Source of the DNA: Manihot esculenta
Taxonomy: Eukaryota; Streptophyta; Magnoliopsida; Malpighiales; Euphorbiaceae
Assembly: GCF_001659605.2 (NCBI RefSeq)
Contig: NC_035162.2
Location: forward strand, 29,330,153-29,394,152
Length of the DNA stretch: 64,000 nucleotides
Direction of reading: 5' to 3'
Part shown: positions 20,252-32,246 of the stretch, piece after piece
Layout of the letters: each line of letters starts with the position of its first letter
How positions within the stretch are numbered: the first letter of the stretch is position 1
Program-made: the position numbers and the translations under genes
Notes under the pieces: model-generated
Told to the model about the DNA's origin: nothing
Seen by the model: only the letters and a program-made list of their open reading frames with translations
The model's database searches: none

Positions 20252-22977
20252 GGGTGCTCCAGTGCTTTTTGTCAGAAAGAAGGATGGATCCCTCAGACTT
20301 TGTATCGACTACAGACAGTTGAACAAGGTCACTACCAAGAATAGGTATCCTTTACCTAGGATTGATGATCTATTCGACCAGCTAGCTGGAGCAGGTTGTT
20401 TCTCTAAAATAGATCTGAGATCCGGGTATCATCAGTTGAGAGTCAGAGAGGCAGATGTGCCAAAGACAGCTTTCAGGACCAGATATGGGCATTATGAGTT
20501 CTTAGTGATGCCGTTCGGGTTGACTAACGCCCCTGCAGCATTCATGGATCTCATGAACAGAGTTTTCAGTGAGTATCTGGATCACTTTGTTATTGTTTTC
20601 ATTGACGATATCTTAGTGTATTCCAGAGATACAAAGGAGCATGCCCAGCATCTGAGGATAGTTCTGCAGACACTGAGAGAGCATGGTTTGTATGCCAAGT
20701 TCTCTAAGTGTGAGTTTTGGTTGAGGAGCCTTTCCTTCTTGGGACACGTGGTATCAGCATAAGGGATTGAGGTAGACCCCAAGAAGATAGAGGCTGTAGC
20801 TAACTGGCCCAGACCCACTACAGTGACTGAGATTAAAAGCTTTTTGGGACTGGCGGGTTACTACAGGAGGTTCGTTCAGGACTTCTCGAAGATAGCTGCT
20901 CCTATGACCAAACTGACTCAGAAGAACCAGAAGTTTATCTGGTCAGACCAGTGCGAAGAAATCTTTAAGGAGCTTAAAAGGAGATTGACATCAGCACCAG
21001 TGCTAGCTCTGCCTGTTAGTAATGAGGATTTCACAATGTTCTGTGACGCATCTCGAGTGGGATTGGGCTGTGTTTTGATGCAGAGTGATAGGGTGATTGC
21101 TTATGCTTCTAGACAGTTGAAGAAGCACGAGTTGAATTACCCCACCCATAATCTAGAGATGGCAGTAGTTATCTTTGCACTCAAGATGTGGAGGCATTAC
21201 CTCTACGGTGTTAAATGCGAAATCTTCACTGATCACAAGAGTTTACAGTATATCTTGAGTCAGAGAGAGCTGAATTTGAGGCAGAGAAGATGGGTAGAAT
21301 TGCTCAGTGATTATGATTGTAAGATCCAGTATCATCCGGGTAAGGCGAATGTTGTGGCAGACGCCCTAAGCCGGAAGTCACTAGGCAGTTTATCTCATAT
21401 AGCAGCAGAGCAGAGACCAGTAGTGATGGAGCTTTCTAAGCTCATTGAGGAAGGGTTACAGCTAGAGTTGTCTGGTACGGATGCATTGATAGCACAGATG
21501 AGAGTGACACCTGTGTTTCTGGAGCAGATAGCTCAGAAACAGCACGAGGACCCAGAGTTGATGAAAATTACCAGGATTGTTCAGTCAGGCAACAATGCAG
21601 AGTTCAGATTTGATAGCAAAGGGATCCTTCGCTATGGGAGTCGACTTTGTGTACCAGATAGTAGTAGTCTGAAGGAAGACATTATGAGGGAAGCTCATAA
21701 TGCGAGGTATAGTGTTCACCCAGGAGCCACCAAGATGTATCAAGATCTGAAGAGGGTATATTGGTGGCCAGCCATGAAGAAAGAAGTGGCGCAGTTCGTG
21801 ACAGCCTGTGAGGTTTGTTAGAGGGTGAAACTGGAACATCAGAAGCCAGCTGGAATGCTTAACCCACTGCCGATTCCAGAGTGGAAATGGGAGAACATAG
21901 CTATGGATTTTGTAGTGGGCTTACCGGCAGCGTCCAACAGGATAGACTCTATATGGGTGATTGTGGACAGACTCACGAAATCTGCTCATTTCATTCCAGT
22001 TAGGAGTAACTATTCTGTGGATAAGTTGGCACAGGTATATTTGGATGAGATAGTGAGATTACATGGAGTTCCAGTGTCTATAGTGTCGGACAGAGGACCT
22101 CAGTTCACCTCCAGATTTTGGCGAAGTCTGCAGAGTGCAATGGGCACAAGGTTGGATTTTAGCACTGCTTTCCATCCGCAGATTGATGGACAGTCAGAGA
22201 GAACCATCCAGACCATTGAGGATATGCTCAGAATGTGTGTGTTAGACTTTGGCGGTTCTTGGAGGCAGCATCTACCTCTGGTGGAGTTTGCCTACAATAA
22301 CAGTCATCATGCTAGCATCAGGATGGCTCCTTATGAAGCGTTGTATGGGAGGAAGTGCAGATCACCTGTTTGCTGGGAAGAGGTAGGAGAGAAAGCTCTT
22401 GCAGGGCCAGAGTTAGTAGAGATTACCAGTAGAACAGTGCCTATGATCAGAGCGAGGATCAGAACAGCTCAGAGTAGACAGAAAAGCTATGCAGACGTTC
22501 GCAGGAAACTGTTAGAGTTCCAGGAGGGTGATTGGGTATTGCTGAAAGTGTCTCCAATGAAAGGAGTGGTTCGTTTTGGAAAGAAAGGTAAGTTAGCTCC
22601 ACGGTACATTAGACCCTTTGAGATTTTGCAGAGGATCGGCAATGTGTCGTATAAGCTGGATTTACCTACTTCTATGGAGAGAATTCACCTGGTATTTCAT
22701 GTTTCTATGCTACGAAAATTTGTGTCAGATCTAGGTCAGGTTATTAGTGAGCCTGATGTGGAGATTCTAGGGGATCTCACTTATATAGAGCAGCCAGTAC
22801 GGATTCTGGACACACAGATCAGACAGCTAAGAAACAAGGAGATTCCGATGGTGAAAGTTCTGTGGAGCCACCATAATCTAGAAGAGTGTACATGGGAGAC
22901 GCGGGAGTCTATGCTCCAGCAGTATCCATATCTGTTTTGAGGTTAGTTTCCTCCTTTTTGTGTGGTTATTTGTTTAG

Positions 22978-23013
22978 GAACATTCGAGGACGAATGTTCT
23001 TAAGGGGGGAGAA
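22978..23013 (+). other. T2 hairpin and polypurine tract
   Basis: Perfect 9-bp hairpin, arms GAACATTCG and CGAATGTTC with loop AGGA (22978-22999), two bases, then AAGGGGGGAGAA and the LTR start TGTAATACCCGGC. Same arrangement in T3, T4, T5 and T6. Confidence 0.9.
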
Positions 23014-24456
23014 TGTAATACCCGGCTAGAGTCCGGCATCGGAATTCCTGTCGTCCGGCGGAATCCAGGATGTCGAAATTCTATAAGAAGGGGAAGATTT
23101 ATGTTTTTTCTAGAGTAATATAGTATGTTTTACTGTTTTAAAGTTGAAATGAAATGAGTTTGTGAAAGAAAAGAACCAAGGCAGAAAAGCCAGGTTCGGC
23201 CGCCGAAGGTGACATTCGGCCGCTGAACATGCATGACTTTCGTTTCACGTGTGGCCGCCGAAGGTGGTCTGGCCAGCCACCTATAAAAGGCCCTCAGTCG
23301 GTTGAAAGGATAAGAATGAGTTTATCTTTTCACTTTCTGAGGTGAGACTCTGTCTTCCTTAAGTTTTCTTCATGTGTTCATTAAATCTTGCAAAGATTTG
23401 ATTGATTTTATGTTATTTTGAAGGTTTTGAGCTAAAAACTTGAATTTGGAAGTTTGGAGAGTTTGAAGGAGAGTTGCTCCAAAACTCCACGTTAGGATCA
23501 TTCATCTTCTTGGTTTCAAAAGGTAAGTGAAGATCCTGAGCTTGTTTTTATGATTTATGAAGGTTTTATGAGGTGTTGGGAGAGAGTTGCATGAATAGGG
23601 TAAAAAGAGAGTTTTTGATGATTTTGTGAGAAAAGCTTGTTTATGTGTTATGCTTTGCTGTTTGTTGGGGTTTTTAGGGAGTTTTTGACCCCTTTGAGCA
23701 TATACTTGGGTGTATGCATGTTGAGGAATTGAGGTGGTTGAGTTTGAGGAAGATTGGTGCATTTTGGCGAGAGGCAGAGCAAGTTTCTGCCTTGCTGATG
23801 AACTCAGGTTCGGCAGCTGAAGGAACATTCGGCCGCCGAACCCATGAGGAGGTGGCTTCGGCTGCCCAAGCTTGCCCCCGAGCATTTGGACTTTCAGCTC
23901 TAGAGGGGAGTTTCGGTCGCCGAAGGTGCCACTGAAGGTTAGAGACTTTCGTCTCTGGAGTGCCTTTCAGCCCCCGAAACTTGCCCCCGAAAGGGTTCGG
24001 CTGCCGAAAGTAGAGATTCGGCCGCCGAAGGTGCTTGAGTTTCTGCTCTGGAGAGGACTTTCGGCCGCCGAACCTACCGCCGAAAGTGTCCTGTCCAGCC
24101 TTCCTTTGCATGCTTTGCATGGATGTTTGAGTGAGGTTAAGGGGATTCTTGGGGAGTTTAATAGAGTTGTTCATAAGTTAGTTTGGTCCCTCATTTGCGT
24201 CCATCTGTGTAGGCACAGACCAGAGGAACCAGAGAGAGCAGTAGTGAGTACTGCTCTAGAGCCTGCAGAGTCAGTCCAGATAGCCAGAGGTGAGTGGAAC
24301 TACACTTAATTCTTTTAATTGAAAAATGAAATGCTTTTAGCATAATTCATGCATCATGAGTATGCCGTAGGTTGTTTGCATTAGAATCCACGAATATGTT
24401 GCATTGCATAGTTATTTGTTGATGTGGGTGAATGCTGAATGATCCAATAGTCTCTG

Positions 24457-24575
24457 AGAGAAGTTCAGCAGCCTTTGACTACGCCCTGGCAGGTATAGAG
24501 AAGTCCATGAGCCTTTGACTACGCCCTGGCAGGTATAGACAAGTCCAGGAGCCTTTGACTACGCCCTGGCAATGG
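24457..24575 (+). repeat. T2 LTR 40-bp tandem repeat
   Basis: Three units with GCCTTTGACT at 24471, 24511 and 24551, each followed by ACGCCCTGGCA. The third is cut just downstream by T3. T5 carries the same array in both LTRs. Confidence 0.88.
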
Positions 24576-24579
24576 TAAG

Positions 24580-26871
24580 TGTAACGACCCGGAAATCCGA
24601 CCCGTTACCGGCGCTAGGATCCAGATCGGCTTAAGGCCGCCGGGACCCGTAGCAAGCCTACATACATCCTGTTTACCTGTTTAATCCCATACATGATCAA
24701 CAAACATACATAAGAATTAAAACTTTTCTTTTTCTTCATACACCAAACTCAACCTGTGCATGCACTGTATTCATCTTATACATAAACATTAATCCCTCTG
24801 TGGGATTTCATCAAAGCCTCAAAGGCAATATATAATCTGTGTTGAGTTGGTTCACATATACATCATAAAATAAGATCATGTACATACCAAGGGATTAACA
24901 TATACTATGGTCAAGCACAACTCTATCCTCAATAACATAGTTACATAACATAACTGTTCAAACTTTACATTACATTCTTATCATATGTCATGTCCACATA
25001 CTCTATCTATTACATACATATGACTTGACTTCACTCTGGCTGACTTCTTGATCTCTCCTGTACCTGCAACTCTGGGGATAATGGGAGTGGGGTGAGCTAA
25101 AAGCCCAGTGAGCAGAAACTAAAAACATTTGTTTTAATTCCTCCAATTTTAGGTACATTATTATTCATTTTTATTATTATCAAATAACTTTTATTTTCTT
25201 TCTTTTTCTTATTCATGCTTTCATGTATGCGCCATAACACAAACATTTCACAACAAGGATGAACTTGTCACCATTTAGCCCCTATCTTTCTTACTTATAC
25301 ATGACGGGGGCGTAGAGCCGTAGCAGGCACACCCGGACTTCCATAATTAGTCATAGTGCCAGGGGCGTAGAGCCGTAGCAGGCACACCTGGACTCACATA
25401 GGCTATCATGACATACAAGGGCTAATGGATCATTCAACATTCATCCACATCAACAACAAAGTATGCAATGCAACATATTCGTGAATTCTAATGCGAACAA
25501 CCTAATATTGCATGGCATAATGATGCATGGGCAATGCTTTATGATTCATTCATTTATTCATTTACTTTAAAACTTAAGGGGTTGTTCCACTCACCTGGTA
25601 ACTGAAGCTTAAACAGCGAACTCTGAACGACTATCTCACAACCGGGGGTCTCGGTTCCTCGGGTCCGAACCTACACAGGTGGACTCAAATGAGGCACCAA
25701 ACATACATGAACGTGACTCTGAAAAGCTCCCCAAAAACCCCCTAAAACATCCTGAAAACATCACATGAAAACATGCAAGAAATGGCTGAACAGGGCACTT
25801 TCGGCGGCAGGTTCGGCGGCCGAAAGTCCCTCTGCAGCCGAAAGTCATGCAGGTTCGGCGGCACTTTCGGCGGCCGAACCTCCCAGACAGAGACGAACCT
25901 TGAGTTTCGGGGGCAGGCTTCGGCAGCCGAAACTGCCTCCACAAGGGGGTTCGGCGGCCGAAAGTCACTTCGGCGGCCGAACCTGAGTTTCTGCCGAAGG
26001 GCAGAAACTTGGCTCCCTTGTGTCCACAGCCTCCAAAACGCCTCAAAACCTGCATAACTTGTTTCTACTCATGCATACACATCATACCAGATCCTAGGGG
26101 CCTCAAACAAACATATACCCCATCTACAACACTTCAAACACACATCAAACAAGCCACATTGTTCACAAATCACATAAACCTAACATATGCTCAACTAACT
26201 CTAACATGCTTCTCTACCCCTTAAAACTTCATGAAACTCATTTAAAACATACATTGAGCTTAAGATCGGCTCTTACCTCTTGAAGATCGAGAAAGAGACG
26301 ACTCAACTCGGAGATCCAAGCACGAGAGCTCCTGAGTTTCCAAAGCTCCAAAACTTGCCTCTAAAGCTTAAAACTTGCAATGTGGGTTTAAAACTCAAGA
26401 AAGATGGAGGAGATCTAGTGAAAGAACACAAGATTTGAGGAGAGGGAGATCGGAAGCTTGCTGTGGCCGAAAATGGGAGAAAACCTCGCCCATTTCGGCT
26501 AAGGGTCCCTTTTATAGTGGCTGGCCAGGCCACGTTCGGGGGCCGAAGGTGCCTCCGCATGCATGCAAGGTTCGGCGGCCGAACTTGGAGTTCGGCGGCC
26601 GAACCTGCATTTCCCTCACTCAAAACTTTCGGGCGCCTAAAGTCCCTCCGAAAGCATGCATGTTCGGCGGCCGAATCTCAAAGTTCGGCGGCCGAACCTG
26701 GGTTTTCCTCCAAGATTTTTCATGCAAAAACTCATTTAATTCTTACTTAAAAACATGAAATACATGAAAACATTTCATAAAATCATAGTTTTACCCTTCT
26801 AGAGGTTTCCGACATCCGAGGTCCCACCGGACGGTAGGGATTCCGATACCGGAGTCTAGCCGGGTATTACA
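24580..26871 (-). repeat. T3 3' LTR (left copy)
   Basis: 2292 bp from TGTAACGACCCGG to GGGTATTACA on the plus strand. Eight exact copies of TTCGGCGGCCGAA start at 25812, 25866, 25950, 25969, 26571, 26591, 26663 and 26684. Open frames in this GC-rich part recur identically in the other LTR and are not genes. A 55-bp direct repeat with GGGGCGTAGAGCCGTAGCAG lies at about 25306-25395. Confidence 0.96.
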
Positions 26872-26908
26872 TTCTCCCCCCCTTAAGAACATTCGTCCCC
26901 GAATGTTC
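26872..26908 (-). other. T3 hairpin and polypurine tract
   Basis: On the minus strand: 9-bp perfect hairpin (arms GAACATTCG and CGAATGTTC, loop GGGA; plus-strand 26887-26908), then AAGGGGGGGAGAA (26872-26884) directly before the LTR. Confidence 0.92.
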
Positions 26909-26990
26909 CTCAACTAACATATAAAGCATGGCATCAATCATAACATACAACATATCATACATGCAACACATAGAACAACTAACACTCACC

Positions 26991-29900
26991 TCAAAACAGA
27001 TGGGGGTACTGCTGGAGCATGGACTCCCGTGTCTCCCAGGTGCATTCCTCTAAGTTGTGGTGGTTCCAAAGGACCTTTACCATCGGGATTTCCTTGTTCC
27101 TCAACTTTCTGATCTGAGTGTCTAGGATCCGCACTGGCTGTTCTACATAGGTGAGATCCTCATGGATCTCCATATCAGGCTCACTAAGAACCTTTCCAGG
27201 ATCCGACACGAACTTCCTCAACATGGAAACATGGAAAACCGGATGGATTCTCTCCATAGAAGCAGGCAAGTCTAGCTTGTACGACACATTACCGACCCTC
27301 TGAAGCACCTCGAAAGGACCGATGTACCGTGGAGCTAACTTACCCTTCTTACCAAACCGAACCACCCCTTTCATCGGAGACACCTTGAGCAATACTAGGT
27401 CCCCCTCCTGAAACTCTACCTGTTTCCTGCGGATGTCTGCATAACTTTTCTGCCTGCTGGTGGCAGTCTTTATCCTTTCTCTGATCATGGGCACCACCCT
27501 GCTGGTAATCTCTACAAGCTCAGGCCCTGCTAAGGACCTCTCTCCTACCTCTTCCCAGCAAACGGGTGACCTGCACTTCCTCCCATATAAAGCTTCATAT
27601 GGAGCCATCCCTATGCTAGCATGATAGCTGTTATTGTAGGCAAACTCCACCAAAGGTAGATGTTGCTTCCAAGAACCGCCAAAATCTAGCACGCACATTC
27701 TGAGCATATCTTCTAGGGTCTGGATGGTCCTTTCTGACTGTCCATCAGTCTGGGGGTGGAAGGCAGTACTGAAATCTAACCTGGTACCCATAGCACTCTG
27801 CAGACTCCGCCAAAACCTGGAGGTGAACTGGGGCCCTCTATCTGACACTATAGATACCGGGACCCCATGTAGTCTGACGACTTCATCCACATAAACCTGC
27901 GCTAACTTATCCACAGAGTAGTTGCTCCTAACTGGAATGAAGTGAGCAGATTTGGTGAGTCTGTCCACAATCACCCATATGGAGTCTAGTCTGTTGGATG
28001 TTGCCGGTAACCCCACTACGAAGTCCATAGCTATGTTCTCCCATTTCCATTCTGGAATAGGTAGCGGGTTAAGCATTCCAGCCGGCTTCTGATGCTCTAG
28101 TTTCACCCTCTGACACACATCGCAGGCTGACACGAACAGTGCCACGTCCTTCTTCATAGCTGGCCACCAATACACTCTCTTCAGATCCTGATACATCTTG
28201 GTGGCTCCAGGGTGAACACTATACCTGGTATTATGGGCTTCCCCCATAATATCTCCCTTCAGACCAATGTCATCTGGCACACATAATCTGTTCCCGTAGC
28301 GGAGGATCCCCTTATCATCAAATCTGAACTCACTATCTTTGCCTGACTGAACAGTCCTGGCAATCTTCACTAACTCTGGGTCCTCATGCTGTTTCTGAGC
28401 CACCTGCTCCAGAAACACTGGTGTTACCTTCATCTGTGCAATCAAAGCACCTGTGCCAGACAACTCCAACTGTAATCCCTCACTCATAAGTCTGTGGAAC
28501 TCCTTCACCACCGGCCTCCTCTCTGCTGAAATGTGGGATAGACTGCCGAGTGATTTCCGGCTTAGGGCGTCTGCCACAACATTCGCCTTACCCGGATGGT
28601 ACTGAATCTTGCAATCGTAGTCACTCAACAGCTCTACCCATCTCCTCTGCCTCAAGTTCAGTTCTCTCTGACTCAGGATGTACTGCAGGCTCTTATGATC
28701 TGTGAAGATCTCACACTTAACCCCATAAAGGTAATGCCTCCACATCTTGAGTGCAAAGATCACTGCCGCCATCTCCAGGTCATGTGTGGGGTAATTCAGC
28801 TCATGCTTCTTCAGCTGCCTAGAAGCATAAGCGATCACCCTCTCATTTTGCATTAGCACACAACCCAGTCCCACACGGGACGCATCACAATATACTGAGA
28901 AGTCATCATCACTTTTTGGCAGAGCTAACACCGGTGCTGAAGTCAACCTCCTCTTAAGCTCCTCAAAGCTTTCCTCACACTGATCGGTCCATATGAACTT
29001 CTGATTCTTCTTTGTCAATTTGGTCATAGGAGCAGCAATCTTTGAGAAGTCCTGAACGAACCTCCTGTAGTAACCTGCTAAACCCAGAAAACTCTTGATC
29101 TCGGTCACTGTGGTGGGTCTAGGCCAGTTAGCTACAGCCTCTACCTTCTTGGGGTCTACTTCAATACCCTGTTCTGACACAATGTGCCCCAAGAATGAAA
29201 TGCTCCTAAGCCAAAACTCACACTTGGAGAACTTGGCATACAAGCCATGCTCTCTCAAGGTCTGCAAAACTATCCTCAGGTGATGGGCATGCTCCTCTGC
29301 ATTTCTGGAATACACTAAGATATCATCTATGAAGACAATAACGAAGTGATCCAGATACTGACTGAATACTCTGTTCATGAGGTCCATGAATGCTGCAGGG
29401 GCGTTGGTCAACCCAAACGGCATCACAAGGAACTCATAGTGCCCATACCTGGTCCTGAAAGCTGTCTTCGGTACATCTTCATTCCTTATCCTCAACTGAT
29501 GGTACCCTGATCTCAGATCTATTTTGGAGAAACAACCTGCTCCTGCTAGCTGGTCGAATAGATCGTCGATCCTCGGCAAAGGGTACTTGTTCTTGATGGT
29601 GGCTTTGTTCAACTGTCTGTAGTCGATACAAAGCCTAAGGGATCCATCCTTTTTCTTCACAAAGAGCACTGGAGCACCCCAAGGTGAGGTACTCGGTCGG
29701 ATGAAACCCTTGTCCACCAGTTCTTGCAACTGTTCCTTTAGCTCTTTCAACTCTGCTGGCGCCATCCTGTAGGGAGGGATAGAGATAGGCCTAGTTCCAG
29801 GCATCAGCTCTATTTCAAACTCTATCTCCCTTGCAGGTGGTAGTCCTGGAAGCTCGTCTGGGAAAACATCTAAGAACTCACTCACCACAGGCACTGAGGC

Positions 29901-31976
29901 GGGCTCTCTGAGATGACTATCTAACTCCCTCACATGAGCTAGAAACCCCTGACATCCCCTCCTAAGCAACCTACGAGCCTGAAGAGCTGAGATCAGACCT
30001 CTAGGTGTACCCCTCTTGTCTCCTCTGAAGACGACCTCTGACCCATCCTGATCTCTGAATCTGACTACCTTGTCTCTACAGTCCAAGGTAGCACCATGGG
30101 TCGATAACCAATCCATCCCTAGAATGACGTCAAAATCTGTCAAATCTAGAACCACAAGGTCGGCGGAAAGGCATCTTCCCTCTATGAAAACTGGACTACA
30201 TTGGCAGACTGCCTCTGCCACTGACGGGTCACATTTGGGTCCACTGACCCATAGGGGACACTCTAACCCAGAGACCATCAATCCTACCCTCTCCACGACT
30301 CTCGGAGCAACAAAAGAATGAGATGCACCCGGGTCCATTAAGGCATACACATCAGAACAACCAATGATGAGATTACCTGCCACCACGGTGTTGGATGTGC
30401 TGGCCTCCTGCTGAGTCATAGTGAAGATCCGTGCCGGAGCTGATGGACCTTCACCTCTGTATCCTGCTGATGAAGAGGCTGACCCTCTCCCTCTGCCTCT
30501 GCCACTGGCCTGTGTTGCGGGTGAAGCTACTGGCTGCACCACACTGCCGGAGGTTGTCTGCTGAGACGGTGCTGTAAAAGCTCCTCTAGGACAGTCTCGA
30601 GCCAAATGACCCGCCTGTCCGCATCTGAAACATGTGTTTGTCCCTGCCAGACATACTCCCTTGTGTGGTCTCCCACATCTCATACATTCTGTAACCTCTG
30701 CGCCAGAGCTTGAGCCACTACCTAAACCCAGACCTGACTTGATCTTGTTCCAGAACTTATTCTTCTTAGATTTTCTGTGGCCTCTGTCCCACTTCTTACT
30801 GCCTGCAACTGCTGCACTCAGAGAAGAAGAGTCTAACCTTTCCCCACCTGGGGTCTTGGAACCAGAAGACTGTGCCACTGACTGTTTTACCTTCCCCTCA
30901 ACGATAGCACTAGCCTCCATTCTCCTAGCCATATCCACTATGGCATGGAAACTCTCCCTCTCTGCTGACTGTACCAAAGAGGAATACCTGGAGTGTAGCC
31001 TCATAACATATCTCCTTGACTTCTTTTGATCTGTGTCCAAATTCAGCCCAGCATACGGCAACAACTCCAGGAACCTGTCTGTGTATTCGTCTACACTCAT
31101 GTCATCAGTTTGCCTCAACTGCTCGAATTCTATCATCTTCAATTCCCTTGAACTATCAGGAAAAGCCCATCCTGCAAACTCGTTTGCAAACTCTTCCCAA
31201 TTCATGCTGTCCACTCTCGGGTTCACATAATTCTTGAACCATTCCCGTGCCTTCTTGCACTTAAACGTGAACCCGGCCATCTGAATGGCTCTACTGTCGT
31301 CAGCCCCTATCTCATCTGTAATTGCCTTGACCCGCTCCAAGTACACGAACGGATCATCACCGGTTTCAAACTGGGGAGCACCCAGCTTCATATAATCGGT
31401 CATCTTGACCTTGCTCCCTCCAGATGAGGTAGGTTTGGGTACTTGTGTTTCCGGGACAGTAGATACTGGTGGTGGTGGAGGTACAACATCCCCTGGGGTA
31501 GGGTTTGCTGTACTGGTAAAGGGAGGTGGAGGTGGGTACATGGGGTACTGAGAGTATGGTGGGTAGTAAGGTGGGTATGGCATATGTGGAGGGTAAGGGC
31601 TAAAACTGGGGTAATCCGATGTACCTCCCATCGAATACCCTGGATGGTGTGAATAGGGTGGGTAGTGATGTGGCTGGACATAACTCGAGGCCTGAGTGCC
31701 TCCTTCTGATTCTCCCATGCCCTCTTCCGGCATACTCACACCAAGACTGCCATCCCTCCTCTGGTCTACCTCCATATCCTCAGACATTCCTCCCTGCACT
31801 GTTCCCCTTACTGATCTGCTTCTTCCCAGGTCCAAAGACCTTCTAGGGTCTCTAACTACTCTGTCTCTGTTGGACCTACTGGACATTGCCCTAGGCAAAG
31901 CTGAAGGACGGGCATCAGCGCCCTCGTCCTGAGGTGGCACTCCAGTCAATCGTGCAGATCGACGAGTTCCTCTCAT
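26991..31976 (-). CDS. gag-pol: T3 Gag-Pol polyprotein (chromovirus, 1661 aa), intact
   Basis: One frame encodes all proteins of a Ty3/gypsy chromovirus. I place the start at ATG 31974-31976 ([12 protein letters not shown]) because T5 begins the same way; the frame is open 23 codons further upstream. Approximate residues: basic and Pro/Tyr-rich N terminus 1-195; gag core 200-330; CCHC zinc knuckle [15 protein letters not shown] 447-462; aspartic protease with MDPGASHSF about 545; RT with DYRQLNK and FIDDILV about 880; RNase H with [10 protein letters not shown] about 1025; integrase zinc part about 1254-1290 and catalytic Asp, Asp, Glu ([21 protein letters not shown]) about 1315, 1378 and 1410; chromodomain in the last 55 residues (VKVLW, EECTWE). 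No stop or frameshift seen. Chromodomain and RT motifs point to Tekay/Del; the clade is inferred from memory of motifs. Confidence 0.95.
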   Translation of the reverse strand: MRGTRRSARLTGVPPQDEGADARPSALPRAMSSRSNRDRVVRDPRRSLDLGRSRSVRGTVQGGMSEDMEVDQRRDGSLGVSMPEEGMGESEGGTQASSYVQPHHYPPYSHHPGYSMGGTSDYPSFSPYPPHMPYPPYYPPYSQYPMYPPPPPFTSTANPTPGDVVPPPPPVSTVPETQVPKPTSSGGSKVKMTDYMKLGAPQFETGDDPFVYLERVKAITDEIGADDSRAIQMAGFTFKCKKAREWFKNYVNPRVDSMNWEEFANEFAGWAFPDSSRELKMIEFEQLRQTDDMSVDEYTDRFLELLPYAGLNLDTDQKKSRRYVMRLHSRYSSLVQSAERESFHAIVDMARRMEASAIVEGKVKQSVAQSSGSKTPGGERLDSSSLSAAVAGSKKWDRGHRKSKKNKFWNKIKSGLGLGSGSSSGAEVTECMRCGRPHKGVCLAGTNTCFRCGQAGHLARDCPRGAFTAPSQQTTSGSVVQPVASPATQASGRGRGRGSASSSAGYRGEGPSAPARIFTMTQQEASTSNTVVAGNLIIGCSDVYALMDPGASHSFVAPRVVERVGLMVSGLECPLWVSGPKCDPSVAEAVCQCSPVFIEGRCLSADLVVLDLTDFDVILGMDWLSTHGATLDCRDKVVRFRDQDGSEVVFRGDKRGTPRGLISALQARRLLRRGCQGFLAHVRELDSHLREPASVPVVSEFLDVFPDELPGLPPAREIEFEIELMPGTRPISIPPYRMAPAELKELKEQLQELVDKGFIRPSTSPWGAPVLFVKKKDGSLRLCIDYRQLNKATIKNKYPLPRIDDLFDQLAGAGCFSKIDLRSGYHQLRIRNEDVPKTAFRTRYGHYEFLVMPFGLTNAPAAFMDLMNRVFSQYLDHFVIVFIDDILVYSRNAEEHAHHLRIVLQTLREHGLYAKFSKCEFWLRSISFLGHIVSEQGIEVDPKKVEAVANWPRPTTVTEIKSFLGLAGYYRRFVQDFSKIAAPMTKLTKKNQKFIWTDQCEESFEELKRRLTSAPVLALPKSDDDFSVYCDASRVGLGCVLMQNERVIAYASRQLKKHELNYPTHDLEMAAVIFALKMWRHYLYGVKCEIFTDHKSLQYILSQRELNLRQRRWVELLSDYDCKIQYHPGKANVVADALSRKSLGSLSHISAERRPVVKEFHRLMSEGLQLELSGTGALIAQMKVTPVFLEQVAQKQHEDPELVKIARTVQSGKDSEFRFDDKGILRYGNRLCVPDDIGLKGDIMGEAHNTRYSVHPGATKMYQDLKRVYWWPAMKKDVALFVSACDVCQRVKLEHQKPAGMLNPLPIPEWKWENIAMDFVVGLPATSNRLDSIWVIVDRLTKSAHFIPVRSNYSVDKLAQVYVDEVVRLHGVPVSIVSDRGPQFTSRFWRSLQSAMGTRLDFSTAFHPQTDGQSERTIQTLEDMLRMCVLDFGGSWKQHLPLVEFAYNNSYHASIGMAPYEALYGRKCRSPVCWEEVGERSLAGPELVEITSRVVPMIRERIKTATSRQKSYADIRRKQVEFQEGDLVLLKVSPMKGVVRFGKKGKLAPRYIGPFEVLQRVGNVSYKLDLPASMERIHPVFHVSMLRKFVSDPGKVLSEPDMEIHEDLTYVEQPVRILDTQIRKLRNKEIPMVKVLWNHHNLEECTWETRESMLQQYPHLF

Positions 31977-32231
31977 TCTATCTTCTGAAAAACAGCACAT
32001 AGCATAAACAATCATTAGCATCATATGGTTCATGTGGAAACACATGAATCCTCATCACATACATAGCATCACATCATAGCATTTATGCACATGCATATCA
32101 TCATGGCATATCATATCATCATATAGACAGGACTCTACATCCTATCCTAGTGGACATGATTTTCCTAGTGTGCTTGACCTTCTAGAACATCTATGAGCCC
32201 TACACTCTAGGTCCGATCATATGAACCTAGG

Positions 32232-32243
32232 GCTCTGATACCA
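32232..32243 (-). other. T3 primer-binding site (initiator tRNA-Met)
   Basis: TGGTATCAGAGC on the minus strand, three bases inside the 5' LTR, followed by CCTAGGTTC. This is the classic match to plant initiator tRNA-Met. The leader from here to the gag ATG (31977-32231) is about 255 bp with no ORF. Confidence 0.95.
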
Positions 32244-32246
32244 CTC

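Larger units (their letters stand above)
12754..22940 (+). pseudogene. pol: T2 pol (linker, RT, RNase H, integrase, chromodomain), split and broken
   Basis: Exon-like pieces are 12754-13166 and 20257-22940, separated by A2 plus one copy of its target duplication; removing 7090 bp restores the phase exactly. In the second piece stops lie at TAA 20760-20762 and TAG 21819-21821. Domains: RT with [20 protein letters not shown] and FIDDILV (about 20598); RNase H with [11 protein letters not shown] (about 21045); integrase zinc part HPGATKMY...CEVC (about 21715-21818); catalytic Asp in [15 protein letters not shown] and GQSERT; and a final chromodomain (VKVLW, EECTWE). The first 47 bases of an apparent frame starting at 12707 are Athila sequence read in another frame, so that frame is a chimera. 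Inactive. Confidence 0.9.

Noticed and set aside
24457..24575. Regular 40-bp repeats resembling a CRISPR array
   Set aside because: Units are tandem without unique spacers, lie inside a retrotransposon LTR and the DNA is plant-like.
25636..26758. Several open frames of 66-139 codons on both strands in the GC-rich parts of chromovirus LTRs, repeated exactly at 33303-34425
   Set aside because: They arise from the TTCGGCGGCCGAA word clusters, occur on opposite strands at once, and recur only because the LTRs are copies. No domain or start context supports them.
31977..32045. Extra 23 codons upstream of the T3 polyprotein start
   Set aside because: T5 does not share these residues, while both share MRGTRRSAR; the upstream stretch is leader sequence.
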